The translations under genes were made by a program, and so were the position numbers. A stretch of 64,000 nt of DNA from Pagrus major (taxonomy: Eukaryota > Chordata > Actinopteri > Spariformes > Sparidae): the NCBI RefSeq assembly GCF_040436345.1, contig NC_133220.1:5315936-5379935 (forward strand), in the 5' to 3' direction. Below, in pieces: positions 46,291-60,811 of this stretch. The notes below the pieces were generated by a model, which was given only the letters and a program-made list of their open reading frames with translations, was not told the origin of the DNA and did no database searches. The first letter of the stretch is position 1. Each line of letters begins with the position of its first letter.

Positions 46291-48749
46291 AGCCCTTATC
46301 AGTATTTTTGTATGTCTTAATTGCTGGATTTGAACGTATTATCAGTCAACAGTTATCAACAGTCAAACAACCCAATATCATCGCAAAAGCTTCTGATATC
46401 ATATTTCCTGCAGAAATAACACTTTTACCTACAAAAACAAACCTTCTAAAGTAATTTAAAAAATATCGTCACGCTCCTGGACACATAATGTTCGCATGCT
46501 GAGTGTCACGATGCCCCTCTGTTTTCCAATTCTTCCTGCTGATGCCTTTTGCCTGCTTCACTTTTGTCTCAGTTTTTCAAGTTCGGCAGCGTATAAAAAC
46601 TTTGCTCTGGGTTCTTTACCCTGTTGCTAGTGCAAAAACCTCTGCATAGCAGGTTTTTGGGGCCTTTTTCTGTTGTTTGCTAGCAGATGGAAATGTCAAG
46701 GAGGCACCGTCACTCAATACAAAGTCAACAGAGAGCGACGAGGGAGGAACTTATTTGCGCTCTGTCTTTATACAGCAGGGAAATTATTTGCTTTTGGTTA
46801 ACAGCAAACTCTTATCTCTTAAATGCCTTCAGTCCTACAAGAGGTCAAGAAATTTGCAAACAGGACAAAATGGTGGACGCTTCCTGTCGCTGGATGCCGC
46901 AGCACTCGTCTATTGTTAATAGTTTTTTTTATTTTTGCCATTATACAGGAAAGCAGAGAGAGAGAGAGGGGGACGGGGGAAGTGGGACAGCACCAGATCA
47001 GAGCACGAAGCTCCGTTCACAGCCGCACCGTCGCCCGGGCAAGAGGCAGAAACAGACAGAAATAAACCTGACAGGCGTTTCTTTAGTTCTGCACTCCTCG
47101 CTCTGTTCCCTGTCAACTGTGAATATGACACAGCTGAGTCACACAACGACGTGTGTGTGACACAGAGAGAGTTTGTTAATGTGTGTGCATGCATGTTTGT
47201 GTGTGTGAAGCGCTTTCAGGTGTGTGTGGATTCACTCGGGTGCGTCAAAGAAACCTAATAGGATCAGTCAACTTCAATCTTATGTCGATTGATAATACAC
47301 CAACGCACCTACGCACATATTCTCTTTGAAGTGTATGTGTGTGTGTGTGTGTGTGCATGTGTGTGTTGAATTAAAACCCAGCCACGTGTCCTTACTTCCC
47401 GCTATAGGCGAAGTAAAGCCGATTAAAGAGGTTTACCATCTCACCATTGTCGTCTCCAATGCAACCTAACTACTGACGCGATGGAGCAGACAATGCAGAC
47501 GGTGATTTGTTCGCCTTGTTTATTCAACTGTTATTAAATTCTTCTGCTGCAGCGTCAGCACAGCGGACTAATACATTTGTTCTGCTATTTTATTAATTTC
47601 CCATCTTTCTCTTCCTCCCGTTTCTCCTCTCCCTCCATTATTTTCGTTTTTTTTATGCTTCCTTATCAGCGTGCAACAATAAACCGCTATATAACTGATT
47701 TGTATGCCTCTTTACGCTCTCTGTATGACTGTCTTTTTTTCTTGCTCTTTTATACATTAGCCATTATTTCTGCTCAGCTTGCTCTCCGCTGGACCTCCGT
47801 GCTGTGGCTGATAGATTTGTAATGCAGTTGCAAAAACTTCCCGGCCCGTGATGAAGTGTGTTATCGCCGGCAATCTTCCCAACATGTCCCCCATCTTTCT
47901 CCTCCTCTCCCTCGCCTCCTATTTATCTCCTCGTTCCTGTGCCCTTTGTGGAGGATGGTGAAAAGTAGGTGAACAGCTGTGCAGAGGGCTCAGATAAGAC
48001 TTATGTGAGGGGTATTAGCAGTCACACATGGGACATGTGCTTTTTTTTTTGTTTTTGGGGGGGATCATCTGAGCTGTTTGTGGTGAATTTCACAGCAGTG
48101 CCAACAATATATGATTTTTGTGATTTTTATGATTTGTGGGGTCTCTGCTCCGTCTCTTCTGAAGAGCTTCCATCTTGGGCCAGGGGTCGTAAGCAATAGT
48201 GGACACAGTGAGCCACAGTGAACGTACGCTAAGCTTCACGCTCTACTAAGATGCCAGGGACCAGAGTTTGTTGTTCTGAGACAGGATGCAATCACTGTTG
48301 GCTTCTTTAAATAATTACAAATGTTTCCTCTATTCGGACGGGACAGAGGAAACTCTCCAGAGGAAGCAGAAACTTTTAGCTTCGGAAATAAATATTTTTT
48401 TAACACAGATGGAGCTCAGGATTTATCAGGAGGACAGCGGCTTTACTCCCCAAAAAAATGTCACTGTATGTGTTTGGATTTGTAGGAGAACATAAAACAT
48501 TAACAAACATTAGAGATCCTGAATGATCCCGTCGTCGTGTCCGGAGATCTAAATAATCAATGAAGTTAAGCTGCTGTGCCTCGTGCAAAAATGTGCCTAT
48601 CATCTCTCTTATTGGAGAGACGCAGTTATAGTTTGGCGACGCCCCAAAATCAACTTGCGAAATAGACTTTATGCCATGCACCGTATATCGTGCAAACAGG
48701 GCCCTTAATTCTGCGTTAATCCATCAACTAGATCTTGAAATACTTCACA

Positions 48750-48910
48750 GAATAGGTGAAAAATTTGACCTTTTGGTGGCACAAGATGAAAAGTCAGAGG
48801 ATGGACAAAGTCATAAAGATTCATCCTATTGAGGCCATGAAGGTGTGGACTAAATTTCAGGGCAATCCAACCAGCAGTTGGTGAGATCTTTTGGTCGGGA
48901 CCAAACTAAC
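48750..48910. repeat. Dispersed teleost repeat (third fragment)
   Basis: ACCTTTTGGTGGCACAAGAT, AAAGATTCATCCTATTGAGG and AAATTTCAGGGCAATCCAAC are the same phrases as in 9516-9810 and 14580-15070. Confidence 0.6.
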
Positions 48911-48982
48911 AGACTAACGGACTTTATCCAGGATTTTGCAGAATTGTCCAACCTCAGCTTCCTGTCTGGTTAAAGGGTGCAG

Positions 48983-48983
<1 letters not shown>

Positions 48984-49043
<60 letters not shown>
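48984..49043. repeat. (CA)n microsatellite
   Basis: Sixty bases of CA dinucleotide directly after the dispersed repeat at 48750-48910. Shorter CA/GT runs lie near 40957-40985, 44885-44900, 45200-45232, 47335-47355, 51662-51688 and 57206-57231. Confidence 0.97.
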
Positions 49044-49045
<2 letters not shown>

Positions 49046-50399
49046 AGCCATGATAACACGTCTGAACAGTGTTTTTCCATGAAATTCAGTTAGTTAAGTG
49101 AAATTTGCACCAGTTTGCCAGCGATCATTTGTCTTCCATTTCCTCTCTTCCTCGTCACCCTGTCGCTCCGTCCATTTCCCGTCTCGCTGTTAACTCGTGA
49201 TAACAAGGAAAATGAGTCTGCATTCTTATAATGGAGATTAATAAATGATATTAGAAAACAGTATTGCCAACATTTATCACTTCCCTCCCCCTTTCTTTTC
49301 TCTCTCTCTCTCTCATTTCTTCCCTCCTTCTCTTGCAATAATCAACCCAATAAGTGAGTCTGTAATGGTGGGAGATATTTTTGATGACACACAGTGTTGA
49401 AGCAGACTGGCTGTAAGTGCAGCAGTGCAGTCATATCCAAACCCATTAGATAATGGAGCTAATATTGTGATGGAGCGGGATAATGCCGTCCTCAGCTCGA
49501 TTTTCTTTACACAATGTGGAATATATAGATTTGATACATTTCCTGGACGGCCACACTCAGTTTTAATTGGCTAGAAAACATCAATAACATTTCAGTTTTA
49601 TTACCGCTCTTTAAAAAACAACTGACCATTGCATATTATTTGAAAAACTGAGTGAAAATTTGTGAAAAGAAAGGCAGGACATACTGCTAACTCATCGTCT
49701 TGTAATGAGAGCGTGACCTAATGCACAGGGGACGATGTCTGCAGAGGCTCCCAGCGTACACTACACAACCCGATATATGCAGATTACATGCAGGCCGGAT
49801 AGTAACAACAGCTCTTGGTCTAACAAGCTGTGTAATAAATGATCCTCTCATTCTGCAACAAGCTCCACTGCACAGAAAAATATTGCTGCTGTCAAATGTG
49901 GTTTTAATATATTCATCATGTGCAGCTACAGCACAGCCATGTGCAGCCTCTTCTTCTGTGGTGCTTATCGGTCACCATCGCTCTGTTTTTAATGAGGGAC
50001 TCTCACGTCAGACGTCTCCTGGATCAGTGCCCGTCCTCATTGTTTTGGTGGGTTTTATCTGACGCAATCTGAGATAAATGATGTGTTTGTTTTTTACATA
50101 AATGGACTAAAATACTGCTGCTGTTGTGCGTTTGTTTGATAAATGGTTGTTGTCAGATGAAAAGCCAACACGTGTTTAACGACGCGCTTTTGTTTTGGTT
50201 CTGTGGACGGCAGCGTCAGGCGGTCAGTCCACCAGGAAGAAAGTTAATAACTTCGGCGATTGTTTAACGTTTTCTCCCGGACCATCATCAGTTTAATTCA
50301 TCACTTTTTCCAAAATTAACAATTACGATTATGACCCAGTACACCTACGAAACGAATGAAACCCTGATCAACCTCAGCTGTGGTTTCAGTTACTTAGCA

Positions 50400-50620
50400 A
50401 CGTTTATAACCGAAGTTAAAAAAGTAACGCAGTGATTCAAGCCCATACCATGATGTTTTTTGTAATGTTCTTGTCTAATCTTGATCATATAGTTTTCTTT
50501 CCAAAACCTGACCAGACAGCAACCGTACAACGAAGGTCCGGTATGTGTGTCGCTGTTACTGCTGTAACACTTCAAGGGCCATGTTGTTTTGGGAGATGCT
50601 GACAATTGACCTGTCCAGTT
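50400..50620 (-). repeat. Fragment of the MITE-related repeat
   Basis: CCATACCATGATGTTTTTTG and CCAAAACCTGACCAGACAGC match the reversed core of the family represented at 17271, 22458 and 51945. Confidence 0.4.
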
Positions 50621-51944
50621 GTTTAGATATGAGCATTTAGCTGAAAACTGCAGGCATGGCTGTAGACTCTTGTTTCAAAATAAAGGCACCAAAAATCTAA
50701 TGTTCAGCGGACCTGAGACTGGCTTATTTTTCCTCGAGTAAAACTGGATCTAAAAAAAAAGCAGCATAAGGTACAATAAGGTGTAGAAAACAGAGAAAGG
50801 AAGGCTGTAGTAAAGGCAAACAAGTTGTTATTCCCAGAATTACTAGTGCCCCTCATATTTCAGTCTTAACAAGTCTTTTCTGTGCCTTTTGTTTCTGTAG
50901 GAAGTTTGCCAACAAGCTCAAATTATGAACCTTACAGTGCTGAATGTGTTTTCTTGTTATTAGTTTACCATCAGAGCCCGTCCACCCTCATCCTAACATA
51001 AACTGTGCTGGTTTCAATGTTTGGCAAATACAAAAAGAAAACGTCTTTCAAAAGGTGAGACGGTATTTATAAACTGATTTATAACTAATCTTTTCTTCAT
51101 CACGTCACGTGCGCCTGGTTGAGGCTCGGTGATGAATGAACGTGTTAGCGGAGTCGTTGCTCCGTGGAGACGTGCTGCTGCTCTCCATTAGTTTTCATTG
51201 TGTCGCCCTCCTGGCCAATAACTGTTTGGTCTCTGCTGCGAGGAGTCGCTCCACAGGCCGACTCTCTGATATATTAATTGGTCTGGATAACGAGCTTTCA
51301 TTATAACAAGAGACACCGCACATGTTTTGACCCACACAGGGCTCTGCATGTGTCTGCGTATCTGTGAGGTGTGTGAATGTACTGTACATGTGTTTACTTC
51401 ATTTGCCTTTGTGGTCAGTGAATGCATGATGTCAGTGCTATATATATATAGTATAGAAATACGAACATGTGCCTGATGTATTGTCCCCCCTGACTGTTGT
51501 CATTGGCCGTGCGCTGGTTCTATTTCTGAGTTCACCTCTGAGCGTTTGGCTTTGACTTTGCAGGAACACATTACCATGACAAAGAGCCAGTTAATGTCCG
51601 TGTGTCCTGCCGCTGCTCCTCAGAGATGAGCCTCTGACCCACTAACAAGTCCTTGAGTCACAAACACACACACACACACACACACACAGATATTATTAAC
51701 TCGCCGCTGCACTGCTGTGTAACGGCAGCTAACATCGTGTCCATTGCACTCAAACCTGCAAGCCCTGTTTACAATATGTAGAAGGAAACAGTGACTTACA
51801 AGCAGGATTTTAAATGAAAGACTGATGAAAACTACTTTTAATTTTTATCCTGAAGGATAAAATCGTGTTTTTAATCTCTCACACATCCCTCATAAACAGA
51901 ATATTTGAATGAAATCTAGCTCAACAAATCCTCTGAACTAAATG

Positions 51945-52345
51945 CAACACGTCCTCACACCTGAACGACTGAAAGGATCAATGAGCAATGACTCCTAAAA
52001 CAACAGAACAACTGGACCTTCATTGTACTGTTGTGGTTTGGTTAGGTTTAGGAAAAACATCGTGGTTTAGGTTGAAATAAGTACGTTACTTCTTTAAAGA
52101 AGTGCAGAACATAAGTAAGGAACGTAAGATAAGTCTCCTTAAGTATGTAACATAAGTGACATTTAGTCCACCCCTCATGCAGACTTTGTTGCCCTTTGCA
52201 CCAGGTGATGTGACTTCCTTCTTTGCTACCATAATAATTACTCAGGCCACTAGAGGTCGCTGCCTAACAATCAATAAAAATATGGGGAGTAATAAGCTGC
52301 TTGCAAAGTCGACCAATATGGTCCTTTTTCTGATGAGTAGAGGCT
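51945..52345 (+). repeat. Dispersed repeat with the 'GTTAGGTTTAGG' core
   Basis: Corresponds in order to 19850-20340: CCTCACACCTGAACGACTGA, GGTTTGGTTAGGTTTAGG, CCACTAGAGGTCGCTGCCTA and CCTTTTTCTGATGAG. Divergence is moderate. No coding capacity. Confidence 0.6.
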
Positions 52346-53559
52346 GCTCAAGTTAAATAATGTTACAGCACAAAGAAACTATGTTAAACCTGCAATAATG
52401 GATTTTTTTGAAGTGGACACAAATTTGTTAACAAACGGAGCATCTTTATAGTCGTCTGTCTGTCCACCTGGTGACTGTTAGTCCAATATTCACTCTCTTT
52501 TAGCTCTGTTTTGGTCTCTAGTGGCTAAATGCTCCACTATGTTCACCATCTAGTCTGTTTATGTCCTCCAGAAGACAATGTTCAACTTCAGGTACTGAAA
52601 CAAGGTCCTGTTGTACAGAGGAATGAAGAGAAAGCACAGTGAGTTTTCTAAAATGAAATATAGTTTATGAGCCTTTTACATAAATGAGTTGTATCACCTA
52701 ATGTCAACATCTTGACACAGACGTTTTAATTTATGATGTAAGGTATTTAATGTATAAATACTTATATTGGGGATCCTGATGATCAAAGGATCTCTTGATG
52801 AGCTTTTACTTGAAATAAGTAACATCAGTCAGACTCCAGGCCTCCTCTCATCCTTTCCTTTCCCTCGCAGCTCTCCATTTCATGTCGCTTGTTCTCCTGT
52901 CTTGTCATCTTTATCTTCATTTCCTCGTCGTCCCCCCTCTTCGTTCATTTCCCTTTATTCCTCTCCTTTTCTCTCCTCAGTAGCATTGGATGTGATGGCG
53001 GTCCGGCCTCGTGATAGATAGCTATGCTCTAATTCACATTGCTTCAAATAGCCAGCAGTGGGTCGCAGCCTAAATTGCTGTAACTCTCCGTCTCCATAAT
53101 GGGTTTCTGTCACAGAAAGGAAACGGACACAGAGAGTTCAAGCAAAAGAAACCAGAAACTTACCCTGGTGCAAACTTGGGTGGCACCACGGTGTCTTGTA
53201 GGGTTTCACTGACTCGGCTGCAATATTTAAAAGTTAAAACTGATGCAAGAGGAAGGAAAACTGAAGAATTTTACAAAAGGTTAAAAATCTCAGTGTTGTG
53301 TTGAGGATTTGAATCATTCATGAAGGTGTCTGCACTTTGCCAGGTGTGCATTAATACGCAACAAGTTGGTCTGAGTAGAAGGTGTAAAAATGTTGGTATG
53401 GAATTCATCTGATCCTTGATCAGTGCATGATCCGTGTGGCAAGATAAAACCTTTGTAGTCCATCCATACAAGTCGTCCATGTGATGATGATCCAACTGTC
53501 CGGACTCCCCTGCTTCTGCAGACTGCCGGTGATTGCGAGGTGGAAGTCTCTGAGCGCTG

Positions 53560-53700
53560 TCCAAACCCACAGTTCATCCGGTCCACAAGGGCCCTCAAGT
53601 AGACTCCCTGCAGACTTCTCGAGGGTCTGCTTAGGGTGCACACTTTTCATTGAACTTCACTGATTTGATTACCCACAACTCATTGCAATATGGACGTGAT
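53560..53700 (+). repeat. Dispersed repeat, homologous to 6640-6795
   Basis: GCGCTGTCCAAACCCACAGT, GTCCACAAGGGCCC, CCCTGCAGACTTC and GATTACCCACAACTCATTGC match the reverse complement of 6640-6795. Repeat-like sequence with CCCAACTCGGGGAATGGG continues to about 54060, so the element is probably longer. Confidence 0.55.
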
Positions 53701-56700
53701 GTTTTCAGTTTTCAACCACATCATGATGCAGAAATATATAGAAGTAAAGGCTATAGAGTTGAGTCTTTCAGCAGCTAACATCACCTTGCAGTCTCACACT
53801 CTCAAAGACGTGACGACAGTGAACACAACACAGTACGTACGAATGAGACCGCAAGGGCTCACTGTGTGTTCATGTGCTGTCAGAACTATTGGAAAAAATG
53901 TTTTTCCGATTGGGAAACTTTGCTCTTTCTTGTCACTAAAATACTGGAAACAGCTGTCGATGTGTTGTTTAAACGCCTCGGGCGATAAAAAGTCAGAGGA
54001 ACGACTTCCCAACTCGGGGAATGGGACCATCCGAGGAGTACGTGAATGCAGCATCAGTCTCCGAGTCTAGAGGGAGGACAATGGATTCAGTCAAACTGCT
54101 AAAGTGCACACGTTTTTCTTCTTCTGGTGTTTTGAGATGTTACCCAACAGCTTACCACCATCCCCCTCTGGAGTGGAGTGGAACTGGTCCTGATTTAGAT
54201 GTAGCCAAGACGGATCAGTGAGATATGTGACGAGGCCAAAGGGGACGCATGTATACGGCTAAGTTTAAACAAAAGTGTGTTAAGTGTATCTGGACATCTG
54301 GACAACAGAACATGTCCTGGACGTTACAATGACAATGTCCCGTGTCCTCATTTGTGTCTCTTAATGATTTGCTGTTGCTCGTTAACAAAGGACAATGTTA
54401 TTTCTATCTTTTTTTTTTGGGATTTTGAAGTGATTAATGAAGAGTAGATGTAAATGTATCATGTGTGTTTTTCCCCTGCAGTCCTCTGCAGGCCCTGTCG
54501 TCCTCATCTCCTCCTCAGCCTGTGTTTTTAAATAGATCTGGTAGAAATAGCTACAGAGCAGACAAACTGCTCTCGCTGGGTGTGTTTGTGACTTTGCATT
54601 CGTGTGTTTGCGCCCAGTGCATACATATCAGCATCTGCATGTGTAAATTTGTCTGTATTTCAGATTGCTCCATTGACTTTGTCTTCATCTATTATTAAAT
54701 CCATATAAATCAGCCTGTCAGTCACTGCTGCAGTGTAAAGGGCTGAATGGCATTTTAACGACTGCGGGGCTATTCTCGGGTCACAGCGACCTAACAGGTA
54801 CGCACTTCCATCATTCATTCTCAACAATTAATTATTCTTCCATACCCTTCCCTCCATATTTCGACTTTCATCTCTTGGCCCTTCCTCATCTTGCCAGAGT
54901 GTATTTTTAGACGCCTCGAATGGAATATAAATCTCATCTTTTTGAAAAGTAGATGTGATTTTACAGGTGTATTCAGTGCACTAATAAACAGCAGTCCAGT
55001 CATGGTGTAAAGACGTCCTCAGCCTCTTTGTCACCTTGTGGTTGTTCTGCATGTTGATCCTGATGGAGTGGATTGAAATGAAAGTGAAATAAAGCTACTG
55101 TAGGGTTATTTCTGTTTAGTGTGCCTCATATTAACAAGAAGAAAAGGTGCAATTGATATAAAGTTTTTCTTAATGTTTATTTGAATGTTAACTTCAGGTC
55201 AATATGTACAAGACAGACTTTTCACTGGGAGTATTAAGCTTGTTTTCCAGGCTGGAGACCCACTGCCCACATCCTCCAATTTCTTTACTGATTCGAATCG
55301 GTCTGGCGTTGTGCTCATCGACAACTGTTTCCCCAGTTGGAAAAACAAATGAGCCAATCACAGCTTTTTTTTATGTTGAGACTATAAATGGGGGGACGTC
55401 ATCTCTTCTTTCCCAGAGCCACAAAGATGGCCACAAGTGTGAATGACATCAGTGCAGCTATTCGCGTTGTTGCGGTCGACTTGCTGAAATAACTGTTGAA
55501 ATGCCAAATGGCTTGTTGTCTAGGGCGAAGACAAAACATGATGTCAGACTGACAATTGAAATTAATCCCATTTCAGTCTGATTATTATGGTCTAGAATGT
55601 CTAAACTGACACATAGACCCCAGTTACATCTGGTATGTACATGTTGTCTGGATATGGGTAAGTAGAAACCAGGGACGCTTGAAGTCAGCAACAGTTGGGG
55701 GTGCTGAGGGGTCAGTTCATATAATAACGCCATAGTAAATTGTGCACGACATTCATTTTTTTAATTATTATTTTGAATGGACAGGATAACATGCATCTGA
55801 TCGTTATTAACAATAATTTACAACTTTTTAAGAACGCTTTACACTACAGCAGACGGCAAACTTGAACACCACTTGAAGTCCCCAGACTCCCTTATAAAAT
55901 CACTCAATTTTGTGAGTTGTTGAGTAAGAAGAAACTTTATAAACTTTGTGACTTGCTGTTTATAACAAATTCTTAATTATTTGGGCCCTCTTGTAAATTC
56001 GGCATATGTTGTAGCCTCAGTTTAGGAGGTGCTGCAGCCCCCTCGGCAACCCTAGTTCCCGCATCTATGGTGGGAGTCAGTGGAGCCTGTCAAACTTGCC
56101 GAAATTGGTCGGAAGAAGAGCACAACTAATGTTTTTCATTGAGAAAGGCCTTCAGTGGCACTCTTCTCCTCTTCTTTCAGTGAAGAAACACTTCCCAGTT
56201 CTGATATAACTGATGCTACAGCAGCGTCAATGCTAATCTGAGGAGCTGCAAGTGTTTTTAAATGAACAGTCGCCAGGCCTGTGGCTGCCAGTAGTTTCTG
56301 CATTTGTTCTTTATATTCTTGAAACAGCTTGCTAGTTTATGTGGCAGCTTTCATACAAATTCAGACACATGGCCAAAAAAAAAAAAAACAACATTTAGGT
56401 GTTGAAGCAGTGACTTCCTGTTTGGCCCGGCCACACTGTGTTTGAGGTTTTTCCAGCAGGAGATGACGCAGGAGAACAGACTGACTTACGGCTGTGGGTC
56501 TGTGATCAGACAGTGACACCATTCAACAGACGAATACTGATGTCACAACACTGTTGACTTGTGTCTGTATATTTTTAGATTTGTGGTTGGGGGGGCGCCA
56601 TGTTTTGAACGCCATGTTTTTATGTCATTCGTCTGGATGGAAATTGTTGTGCCATCAGGCTCTGATGTGTAACCTTCAGTCAGCACGAATACTAAAAACT

Positions 56701-59149
56701 GTGAGTGCACTTTACTGGCATCACATGAAATCATTTCCACCTTGAAACTGCCAGCGTAGGAAGTTGCTTAGTGCAGCTGTAAGTGAGCTGATATCCTTTA
56801 AAAAAAAAAAAAAGCTATAATGTTTAATTATGTCCCATCAATCATTTTGTCAGAGTGGTTTTTTTTAACATGTCGCTCTCAGAAAACCTTTCGTTTGACC
56901 TCTCAGCAGCTCACACAGTGAAAAAAACAAGACTGGGAACTGTGTTGTGCATCTTTTTAAACAAGATAATCAGAAGATGTTTGTGTGTTGTCTTAACTGG
57001 GTCAGTGTCAGAACATTACAGTCCAATATAAATAGAGCCACACAGAGAGATGAGTCTGCGTGAGCTGCAGAGCTGCTGGCACATTTCTTAAGCTTGTTTC
57101 TGTCCTCTTCCAGACGGAGAAGATGTTATTCATGTAAATGTGTCGGTGTGAGTAATCTTCATGAAACAATTCAGAAGAGCAGTTCTGGAGGTGAGAATCT
57201 ACTGTGTGTGTGTGAGTGTGTGTGTGTGTGTGACTCCTATAGAGAGCCGAACACACAATCCATTCCCTCATGGGACCTTATTTTGGAGAAAAAGATGTGT
57301 ACAGTCGGATGTTTGTGAAATAAAAAGATATTTTTTTAAGTCAATAAAGTCACTGTTTGTTGTACAGATAGTAAAATGTCATGTAGTTTTGAGTGAAACC
57401 GCTCAGTGAAGTACATCGCCTCGCCCGACACACGTAAACAACACCAACATGTCCGCCACTTCAGCACAGGAAAAGTGAAAATCACAATAAAACTGGCAAT
57501 AATGTCAACTGCAGTTATATGAAAGAGTAGTTTTATAATAATTATTAAATCTCTTCTTCAAAATCACTTTTATTATATGACTTTCTCTTAACTGATGGTA
57601 TTTATTCAACTTGTTTATATCTTAGCTTCTGGGTCACATTTGCCCAAACTGTGTTTTATTAGAAAGAACTTTGTGAACGGTACCAAATAAATAAAGTTAT
57701 TGTTACAATATTCAAGTTAAAATGAAGGGAAATCAATAATATTTGAGACAATATTGTGCTTCCAACATTGTGTCAACACTTTCATGTTTCGACTATAATA
57801 CACTTTGGTGTGGAGGACCTGGACTGGGCCTGCACAGAACCTTGACCTCAACCCTGTCAACACCTTCAGGATTGAACTTTGACTGCAAGCCTGACGTTAT
57901 CAGCATCGTCCGGCCTCACTATTGCTCTTGTGGCTGAATGGGGAGCAAGTGTGCAGGCTCTGGTTCTGAAAATGACTTGTTCCTTCAATAATTACATATG
58001 TGGGTGTAAAGTTCAGGGGCACACATACAGTATTACCGGTTAATTAAAACGTAATGCTGGCTTTTTTTCATTCTTCAGGAAACAACAAGAAGTGTCGAAA
58101 CATTTAAGCTGCTGCAGCTCAACGTTTCACCATCGAGTAAATCATTAAGAGTTTCCTCATTGGTTTGACCCTTGACCTCTGTCAGATGCTGTTTCCCTCT
58201 CTCCTAATCTAACCTGCCTCACACTATTTAAAAAGAGCTCATGGCATGTTTAATTTAAAATGTACAGCGGTTTAAAACCGAGACGAGTGACATGTTCTTT
58301 ACTAAGATGTTTTTTTATGTTTACACCTAAACTTTCCAGCACAGTTAAAATCTACTGGCAGCCAAATATTGTCCACACTGGAGAGTGTTGCTTATTTTTG
58401 TGGTCCAACACTGACCTCCTGTGGACACTGATGTGATTGCATCTGCTGGGTCTTCAACAGTAAATCAGTCTAAGAAATACAGTATCTCAAATTAGATGTT
58501 TGGTTAGAAAGTCTTAATAGTCTATTAGTCGGCTACTGAGTTTGAGTTTGTATTTTCTATTGATTTATTTTGGCTTGAGATTACATTACTTGAAATGGAG
58601 CAGCAGATATGAATACTGACAATGAACTTCAGTGCCTGTAAATCTCATTAGGCCACGATTCAGATACGCTTTGTCCTTCAGGCATCTAATCGGAAATCAG
58701 AAAATCTTCTGGGGCCCAGCAAAGATTTTAACAACTCTGATAAACATGACACTAAGATTATTTCCCTAAAAATTATGAATAACAACTAATTTAACAGCCT
58801 GAACTTTGTGCACCAGATGAATTTAGACGTCTATCTGAAGTCTGTTAGTTTTGTCAGTCTGTCTTTGATAAACTGGTCTCTGATTCACGTCAAGTTCTCT
58901 GACGATCTTAATCTTCAGGGCTTGTCAGTGGCCATATTTCCTTTTCTCCTCAGAGGAAACTGATCATCGGCCTGCACTTCTTAGCTTTTTATTCCAGGAA
59001 TTTCTTTCTTCTTAACACAACTTACATCATCAACATCCACCAACAATGACAGATCAGAAACATGCCAAGGTGATAAAAATATGACTTTATTAAAATGAAT
59101 GTTTACAATGTGCATCAAATTCAGGCATTTGCAGTCAGCTTACATCGGT

Positions 59150-59940
59150 TGACATGCGCTAAGGGCGCTCTGATTGAGTGGGCACCGACTGTTATCGGCA
59201 GATGTAAGTTGTAAAGGTTTAATCGGTGGTCTCTATAGAACCCGATCAGAAGAGCCGATCAGAAGAGCCGATCAGATAAACACAGGAGACAGTTTCTCTA
59301 CGTGCTGCTAAAATGTCACAGCCACACACACCACAGGACTCTGCTGCTCACTGGCTGCTAACAGCTAACTAATTTCCTCCTGCCAATATCAATACGGATT
59401 CTCGGTGCCCTCTTTGTTTAACCAGCGCGACATATAAGCAAAGTCCTGCCAGCAAGCTGTTTGTGACTGAGGAGATAGATGGACCGGTAACACGGGACAA
59501 TTCTCATAGCTCATTAGGTCTCACGTTGAGAGGCCAGCCAGTGATTATAACTAGCGCTGAAACAGTACTGTGGAGAGAGATAACAGCGGTAACTGCAGGA
59601 GAAGAAGTAGTCCAATCAATTTATCTTTTGGGACTGTCTGTTTGTGAAAAGTATACAAATACACAAATACATCACTACAAAGACTGAGACAACTGAGACT
59701 GAGACATATTTTGTGTCATATTTTACTTTTTTTAATATATAACTATACTAAATATAATTACTTATTTCCTCAACATTTTAACGGCACTAAACTAAACTAT
59801 GCCACTAATAACTAACAACTTAAGATGACAATAAAGTAAAGACACGTCCTTTTGATCTGTGATCAGTATCGGCCCGATACTGCTTCCAGCAATCGGTGAT
59901 CGGTCCCAAAAATCCTGCTCGGGGTCGCCCTTAATTTCCA
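59150..59940. mobile_element. Degenerate DNA transposon remnant with 'ATCGG' sub-repeats
   Basis: The left part has GTTATCGGCAGATG, AATCGGTGGTC and tandem CGATCAGAAGAGC (59248-59278). The right part has TGATCAGTATCGGCCCGATA and AATCGGTGATCGGTCCC. Such clustered ATCGG words are typical of subterminal regions of fish hAT elements. The frame at 59463-59687 has no recognisable transposase motif. The ends are approximate. Confidence 0.4.
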
Positions 59941-60811
59941 ATAGCCAGAATGGACACAGCGCCACCTTGTGGTCAGTCTCTCCCACTTTGGATCCTGCAG
60001 GATGTGATCATGGAGCAGAGAGAGGGAGAGGGAAAACGGACAAATACGTTATGAATCTGACAGTAGTCGTAATATTGCACCATCTACCTTTTCTAGGTCA
60101 CCACCCGCCTCTGCGTGAGTTAATGGTTAATCTTTATTTCACTCTCCTTACGTGCACTCTTTGTTTGAAACATGATAACACTCCTCTTACAGCAGCAAAG
60201 AACAGCTTGCACTAAATATTTCCCACTTGGACGCAATTAAAATGTTTAAATATCAACTAAAGACAGGATATTAAAGTACCGGTTGTTTGAGCTATAAAAG
60301 CAAACTTGTCAGCAGTCAAAGGTTAGTGTTGAGCCACACACGAGCTGAGGTGTTCAGCTTGTTGCAGGGATCTCTTCCACCACAGAGCCATGCTGTGGCT
60401 GAGGGTGGAATGGGTAACACCACTGCCCTTCTCTGCCTCCTCAGCATACACAAACACCAGTATAAAGCACTGGGCTGAACTGGGAGAAGAGGCATGCACA
60501 CACCGACACACACAAACACATACTTCACAAGAAAAACACAAGAGAAATACAAGACATAAAGAAAGAGAGTGAATAATACAACTATTCTGTAACTATATGA
60601 TAATTATTTAATCATTTATGTGAACATTTCATAGTATTTTAATGTCTTACATCACACTTAATTGAATATCTTTGGCTTTTGCACTGCTGGTTGGACAAAA
60701 CAAGACACTGATGACATGAGGAAAATAACAGGGTTGGGTAATATATAGATTTTATATCTTTACATAATAAAAATCTGCAGATTAATCATTAATTTAAAAT
60801 CATATTAAGAC

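Noticed and set aside
46687..47160. Open frame of 157 codons
   Set aside because: No recognisable domain; three overlapping frames of similar length are open here, which argues for chance.
53314..54070. Overlapping open frames on both strands
   Set aside because: They cross the dispersed repeat at 53560-53700 and its continuation; no conserved protein motif was seen.
60310..60485. Possible exon with an open frame on both strands
   Set aside because: Composition is exon-like, but splice signals in a consistent frame and any known motif are lacking.
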